From Petunia secreta (Eukaryota > Streptophyta > Magnoliopsida > Solanales > Solanaceae): a stretch of 64,000 bases of DNA. This document shows, piece by piece, positions 58,631 through 64,000 of the stretch. Made by a program: the position numbers and the translations under genes. The stretch covers positions 17,157,001-17,221,000 of the forward strand of contig JARKIP010000033.1 of the NCBI GenBank assembly GCA_029990175.1. Direction: 5' to 3'. The notes under the pieces were generated by a model. That model saw nothing but the letters and a program-made list of their open reading frames with translations, had not been told where the DNA came from and made no database searches. The first letter of the stretch is position 1; every line of letters starts with the position of its first letter.

Positions 58631-59574
58631 TATACCTGTCAATTGGGCCAGGACCGGCCCGGACCGGCCCGTTAAGAGTCGGCTCACCGGTCCCGGTACC
58701 GGTCCGGTCCGGGCCATTACCGGTCCGGTCCGAACCGGTCTTTTTTTCAAAAAATTGAAGCCCGGCTCGGCCCTTAACCCATTAAGGACCGGACCGGTCC
58801 GGACCGGTCCGGTCCGTTTTTTTTTTTCTTTTTCATATTTTAGCTAAACCTATCACTTTGTACTTGCAATTGGAAGGACATATAATCCTATATAAAAAGA
58901 GAAGGAAGGTGAAAAGAATCAAACATTTTGAGAATCATATACTTTGATTCATTGATGGAAACCAAGTTTAATTACTATGTTAATTTGATGCACTACTCAT
59001 GAAGTAAAAAATCATTGTTATTATTTTAAGTAAGTACTATCTCATCATTACTATAGTACGCTTAGTCAAATAGATACAACTTTAATACTACAACTCAAGG
59101 GTGAGAAATTGAGACTATCAAATTCTCTTACAACGTAACCAAGAAGATAAGTTGTATAAAATACTTAATTAATATATATTCTTGATTAGCAATGAAAAAA
59201 TAGTAAATGAATATGTTCATTCGTTGTACTTAATGAAGCTAAAAATATCTTTGTACTATTGCATATTGAGGGATTCGAAAAAGGACTAAATACTACATTA
59301 TATTTTGTATGATTCTTGGCAAAAACATGCCTCAATTTCCCTCGATATATAGTATTATTTTTCTATGAAAAAACCGGTCCGGTCCGGTCCACCGTGGGCC
59401 AAAGACCGGTCTTTTACCGGTCCGGGCTAACCGGTCTTTTTTCTTAAGCCCGGCTCGGCCCGCAACCCGCTTCCTCCTTGACTCGGACCGCTTATAATGA
59501 GCCGGTCCGGTCCGGTCTTTTACCGGTCCGGTCCGGTCCGGTACCGGGCTAGCCCGGCCCGATTGACAGGTATA
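58631..59574. mobile_element. hAT-type MITE with CCGGTCC arrays (944 bp)
   Basis: Terminal inverted repeats TATACCTGTCAATTGGGCC / GGCCCGATTGACAGGTATA, one mismatch. Perfect 8-bp TSD GATTTATG (58623-58630 and 59575-59582), the hAT hallmark. Both subterminal regions (about 58650-58820 and 59370-59560) are packed with ACCGGTCCGGTCC and GGCCCGG motifs, giving extreme GC and CpG content, while the centre is AT-rich. It has no transposase. Confidence 0.9.
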
Positions 59575-61234
59575 GATTTATGTTGTTAGCTTTAAAGCAA
59601 ACAAATGAAATTAAGATGATGCGCCACCTAGCTCAATTTGATAGAATTTCATAAAACATTTCATCAAGCACAGATTCCTTCACATGCACAATTTCTACAC
59701 TTTAAACCTCGCCACTTTCACACTGTGCACGCAACAATATATACACATGCGCAATACAAATTTGTAAATACAGGGAAAGTTTTCCAGGACAGTTCACTCA
59801 ATTTTCACATTCAATCAGAAAGCTCTCCTCACCACTAATAGAGGAAACAACCATAGAGCTGCCCCCATCTTTTTCCCCATCCCTAATCTTCATTTATCCT
59901 CTAAAAGGAACTACATCCAATCCACCACAATAAATTATTGTTGGTCTAAACTATCTGTTGCAAAGAATGAATCAAAACAGAGAAAATAAAGAAACAGTGT
60001 CTTATTATACTAACTCAAGTCTTCTTTGGAAACCAATAGTTTACATCATTGAAGAATTCCAAAAATTTCTAAAGCTCCAGTAATAAAAAATTCCATCATC
60101 TTTCTCCACCAGATTCAAGAAAAACAGCAGTGAATCAATTGTTAATATTCATATACCGAAGGAAAAATAAAAACAGCCGACTACTCTATACAATAAATAG
60201 TTTTATCACATATCAACATTGTTATCAGACAATAAAAAGTGTATAACTTTCCACGACGCCCCTTTAGCGATAATAGTACTCACACTTGGCATCTTATCGA
60301 TCCTATTCTTCCTAGATAGATATATTGGTGTAACAATAGAAAAAGAGGTACGGAAAGATGCCAATCATATCAATTTTCCCTTAATTTGCTGTTCAAAGTT
60401 TGTAACTGCTAGAAAATATTGTACCAGTTAGAAAAGCCAATAAAAAACACAATAACGAAACCCATCTAATTTAAAGTAAACGAAAATAAAATCGGCGTAC
60501 CTGATAAATTCTCTGTAAAATGAACAAAGAACTAAAGAAGCTAGATATACATCAAGATATCACGATATCATCAATAGATTAGTCTACTTTTGAAACAAAG
60601 ATGGAGGTTGTGTGACATATAAACACAAAATATTGAAAGTTGATACTCCATATCATAACATATGTAAATTATATAAGGATGAGATGCATGTGTTTACCAT
60701 TTGAAGCATCACTAAACTAAACATATTCCGTGTTATCGATAGCAAACCTAAAAACCAGTTTTCAGTAAAACTATTTTCTAGACATAATTCAATTATATAT
60801 GCAACTAAATATCTATGATAATCAGTCCATCCACCAATACATATATAAAAGAAAAAGAAAGAGGAAGAAGATGAAAAGTATAGACATTAATATGAATTAA
60901 TTATTATGCAATTTAATTAGCTAATAAGAAGCATGGTCATTCTATTAAGCAACCGTTTTCCTCCATAGTATTAAGGAATTGTAACAGCTATTTATTCTGT
61001 AACCCATTGGCATATTATATTTTGTAATCAATAGGATAGAAATTTAAGTGATGAAGTTTTTAATAGTTATTAATGCCATTTCATTACACGGTGAAAAGAG
61101 AATAAGAGAAAAGACCACCTTAGAGAATGGAAGGAGAAACAAAATTAAAGATTTTTTTTTTTTTATATTTTGAGGTGAATGGTGGCCATAGAACTATGCC
61201 ACATCACTTGTCTATGTTTCTCAATTAGAAGATA

Positions 61235-63047
61235 CTAGTGAACTTGACCGCGCGAGCGCGATCATTAAAAATACAAATAAAATATAATTAAATAATTATC
61301 AACATAATTTTTATAATAACACAATAAATATTTACTCTTAGACTTTAGTTTTCAAAACGATTGATACTGTCGCTCTACCGTCACCATACAATGCCTCCAT
61401 AGAATTAACTCTCACCTTATATTAGTTATCGTACTGAACTATTGAAACAGATTAAGACATCTTTGGATCACACCCTAAAGAGTACTGATTTCCTATTGCA
61501 TTTAATTTTCTTTTCAATTTAGTTTTTACTTCTATTAGTTAATAGTTATACATCACCTACTATAGAACAAAAACTTATTAGTCGATGTTTCAGTGTTGAT
61601 TTTAAACAACAAATTTGTATACAACTATTTTATAAGATAGTAAAAAATATATAATCATTTCAAACACCTAAATTATAAGTAATCTAATTTTCTAAAAATA
61701 TGAACATCTTTAATTGTACGCCTTTATTTATCTACGTAGGGAAAAGACAAACATTAAAAAGAGATAGAAAAACCTTTAAAAAGATAATATATGGTCAGAA
61801 GAAACAATGAAAAGCTTCCAATAGCACAAAGAACATGGTTGAATTGGAAGTCCTAGGGAAAATACTTCCCCCAGGTCTAGTCATGAACACCGTCCTTGTA
61901 AATGTCATCAAGAGTAGTGAAATCCAAAGCTAAATTGTTGAAGGCACTGCAACACCAACAAATGTAGAAGTAACTTATGTTACAACACTTTGTTTCAAAA
62001 GTACAAATAAATAGAGTGCAATAAACAAAAAGTTCCAAAACCATTATAAAAGAGGAGAAAAGAAAAATGAAAACAAATATTCAATTAAACGTTATAAGTT
62101 TGTCTTAAAAAAACACCTTAGATACCAGAAGTTCATATCAGCAGCATAAGCAATCAACACACACAAAAATGACAAAAGCTCCAGCAAGTCAATATTCAAA
62201 CTGATCAAATTAACTCAAATCTAAATTAAGGACAAACTATAAAAAAGAATTAGGAGAGATGGTAAAAAGAATTCTTACCAAGCAATCATGAAGATAGTAG
62301 AGGTACCATACGTTAGCTCGTAACACTGAAACTTGTAACAGTAAAGAACTGTGCCATGACTACAACGTATGTAGAAGACTTTGTTTCGATTCTCTATAAG
62401 AAAATATTATAATAAGGATATACATTAAGTATTGGAGTGACCAATAATCGGAACATTCACCTTGGCAAAATAAAAATAGTTCATATCCAAGGAGTATTTC
62501 AATCCGCTTCTCTCCCACTGGTCTGTTTCGTCGATCAGAGTCAAGCTCACTCCTAATTTTCTTTTCTGACTTTGCAAATTAAAAAAAATAATAAAGAGAA
62601 GATATAAATATACGCAGGCTAGATGATCTATGTAAGAACACTTTTCAATGCAAAGGTTCCTGAAGAACGATCTGCGTTGCCAATTGCATGCCATTTAAAT
62701 AGCTCATAGTATTATGGATGTGTATGAATGCGGTTTTTAATGCAGATGAACGTGCAGAGATTAAATTCATTTAGTAAATGTGATAAACGTAACCTACTAT
62801 TATATAAGTATTTCTTATTGGATGTGGAGGAATGTGGTATTCATTGTGGATGATTGTGGAAATTAATTCAATTTGTGGTAAATATGTTGTTATTAAAAGA
62901 GAGTGAAATTAGTAGATAGAATACAAAATATTTCATTAGAATGTGAGGAAAAACAAATTGTTCATTTCTATACATTTTGAAGTGAATGAAGGCCATAGAG
63001 GCATGCCACCTCACTTGCCTATAGTTCTCAATTAGTAGATATATAGA
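61235..63047 (-). mobile_element. Helitron-like element 3 (1.8 kb)
   Basis: The 5' end TCTATATATCTACTAATTG lies at 63047, preceded by A. The 3' end has hairpin GATCGCGCTCGCGCGGTC, then AAGTTCACTAG and T. It lies end to end with element 2, separated by only two bases (TA). No gene is recognised inside; the frames 62425-62694 and 62868-63134 lack any domain. Confidence 0.75.
61246..61263 (-). terminator. Helitron 3 3'-terminal palindrome
   Basis: Same GACCGCGCGAGCGCGATC palindrome as in element 2 with one mismatch, 7-8 bases from the CTAG end. Confidence 0.75.
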
Positions 63048-63329
63048 TATAGATAGATAGATTATATACCTTATTATTATGATTTTATCCCCTTGCTTAC
63101 TATGTGCATATGGTGAAAACAAGTAATAAGTCAAAAATCAGAATATCAAATTAATAACTTCATTATGAGTTTAAAATAAATTACATGTATATTATGAATC
63201 TAATTTCATGACTATGGCCGGAGAATGAGTGTAGCAGCACTATAAGGGTAGCTTTTTGATAATTTTTTTCTCTTTTTCTTTTCTACTTGCATTTAAGTAA
63301 ACCCAACCCTATCCCCGTATCTTCTCCCC
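63048..63329 (+). promoter_or_regulatory. Probable promoter region of the right-edge gene
   Basis: AT-rich sequence between Helitron 3 and a pyrimidine-rich leader. No clear TATA box was fixed. A Y-patch-like CTCTCTCTCTCTC lies at about 63343-63355. The assignment rests on the downstream exon structure. Confidence 0.3.
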
Positions 63330-63899
63330 CAATTTTGCGCACTCTCTCTCTCTCGTACTGAGAAAAACTTTCAAGTTTCAGTACTCAATCAGCCAAGGCC
63401 ACTACATCACTCAGAACTTTTCGACTTGTAGAATATCGTCGCAGATCTGTCAGTGCAAGCTTGCCACACCTCTCTCTCAAGCTCGCTTTTGCCAATTTTC
63501 AGGTCCTTTTTATTTTAACATCCATATTTGTATGATTCATTTTCTCTTAGGGCTGTTTTTGGTTTAAGTTTGTGATAACTTAGGGTTTTGTGGATTGATT
63601 TTGTTTATTGATATACAATGTGGTGCTAGAGTTAACGTATAGGGTTTTACCCTGGATTGTGTAAAGTTTTTTGATTTGTGCAATCGTTTGGATGTTTGAG
63701 TAATTTTGCGATTTTCAATTTAAAGTTTTGGAAAATGTGCTGGTTGAATGGTGTAAAATTAGAAATTTCCTTCAAATTTAGAAATCAATTGTTCATGTCA
63801 ATGTTTCCATGTACCTTTTTTGTTTGAGTTGCTTGAAAGGCGGTTGAATATCTTTTTTGTTTCTATAAAATCTTGTTGGATTATCTTGGTCACTTTCAG
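63330..63899 (+). other. Probable 5'UTR exon and 5'UTR intron of the right-edge gene
   Basis: A C/T-rich leader (about 63330-63502) ends at CAG|GTCCTT. It is followed by a T-rich 397-bp intron (63503-63899) with TTAGGG- and TTGATTTTG-type sequence and the acceptor CACTTTCAG. This is the usual look of a plant 5'UTR intron. No upstream ATG frame of note. Confidence 0.4.
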
Positions 63900-63915
63900 T
63901 CAGGAAATTTTGGAT

Positions 63916-64000
63916 ATGGCAGTGTCAAATATTGTTGAAGTGTCCTATACTAAGTTCAAATTAAATGTGGATGTCAAGTTAAGTTACTCTTTTTTAGCAA
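63916..64000 (+). CDS. Start of an unidentified protein, truncated by the window edge
   Basis: The first ATG after the proposed acceptor opens a frame that stays open for 28 codons to the end of the window, beginning MAVSNIVEVSYTKFKLNVDV. There is no signal peptide. The sequence is too short to assign a family, and an internal donor cannot be excluded. The start is chosen because it is the first ATG of the presumed second exon, 16 nt after the splice. Confidence 0.35.
   Translation, partial: MAVSNIVEVSYTKFKLNVDVKLSYSFLA

Larger units (their letters stand above)
57719..61232 (-). mobile_element. Helitron-like element 2 (3.5 kb)
   Basis: The 3' end (left) has a GACCGCGC/GCGCGGTC hairpin, then CCCTTCAGTAG and T, one base from the canonical CTAG. 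The 5' end (right) starts TCTTCTAATTGAGAAACATAG after A. Its first 90 bp match the 5' end of element 3 (AATTGAGAA..ATAG.CAAGTGA.GTGGCAT), so they belong to one family. No RepHel gene; the interior holds a hAT-type MITE. Frames at 59638-59838 and 60219-60431 are not recognised. Confidence 0.7.

Overview
The window is nuclear plant DNA. It is AT-rich, gene-poor and full of nested transposons. The lipid-transfer-protein gene has plant intron and signal-peptide features, and the SINE, Helitron and LTR-retrotransposon types are those of dicots. The transposon families look most like those of Solanaceae, but that is my recognition and could not be checked by a search. I support one intact protein gene, a type-1 non-specific lipid transfer protein (nsLTP), and the first exons of a probable second gene running off the right edge. 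Nearly everything else is mobile DNA or its decay products.

Layout. 1-13331: a broken Ty3/gypsy element on the + strand (internal remnant plus a 2.0-kb LTR) whose LTR is split by a degenerate 8.7-kb Ty1/copia element on the - strand (3725-12450; both LTRs, PBS, PPT, gag, protease, integrase, RT and RNase H fossils and a possible env-like region). 14413-16909: a solo LTR of the same Ty3 superfamily with perfect 5-bp target-site duplications (TSDs). 17251-17881: the nsLTP gene, 2 exons, with TATA box and poly(A) signal. 18022-22694: a MITE, a 96-bp tandem duplication, a SINE with 11-bp TSDs, microsatellites and an unrecognised 447-bp tandem repeat.

22695-50046 is a 27-kb nest of one family of large-LTR, non-coding retrotransposons (LARD-like; LTRs 3.1-3.5 kb, internal region about 3.1 kb carrying only fossils of gag, protease and RNase H). 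An outer - strand tandem array (LTR A - internal A - LTR B - internal B - partial LTRs C and D) is interrupted, 50 bp from its left end, by a complete + strand copy (22745-32286) flanked by CTCCC TSDs. This creates a huge head-to-head inverted repeat. A 797-bp solo LTR of another family sits in internal B. The outer array is itself flanked by ATTAT TSDs, but its right terminus lies about 440 bp inside the LTR start used by the inner copy. Each of the two starts is preceded by its own polypurine tract. I read this as a chimeric LTR with two alternative plus-strand priming sites, the most unusual observation here.

50052-64000: host sequence matching that left of the nest, then three Helitron-like elements on the - strand (51361-about 55001, 57719-61232, 61235-63047). 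The last two lie end to end, and the second carries a 944-bp hAT-type MITE with 8-bp TSDs and dense CCGGTCC arrays. The right edge starts a gene with a 5'UTR intron. Apart from the nsLTP gene, open reading frames in the window are either transposon fossils or chance frames through repeats.
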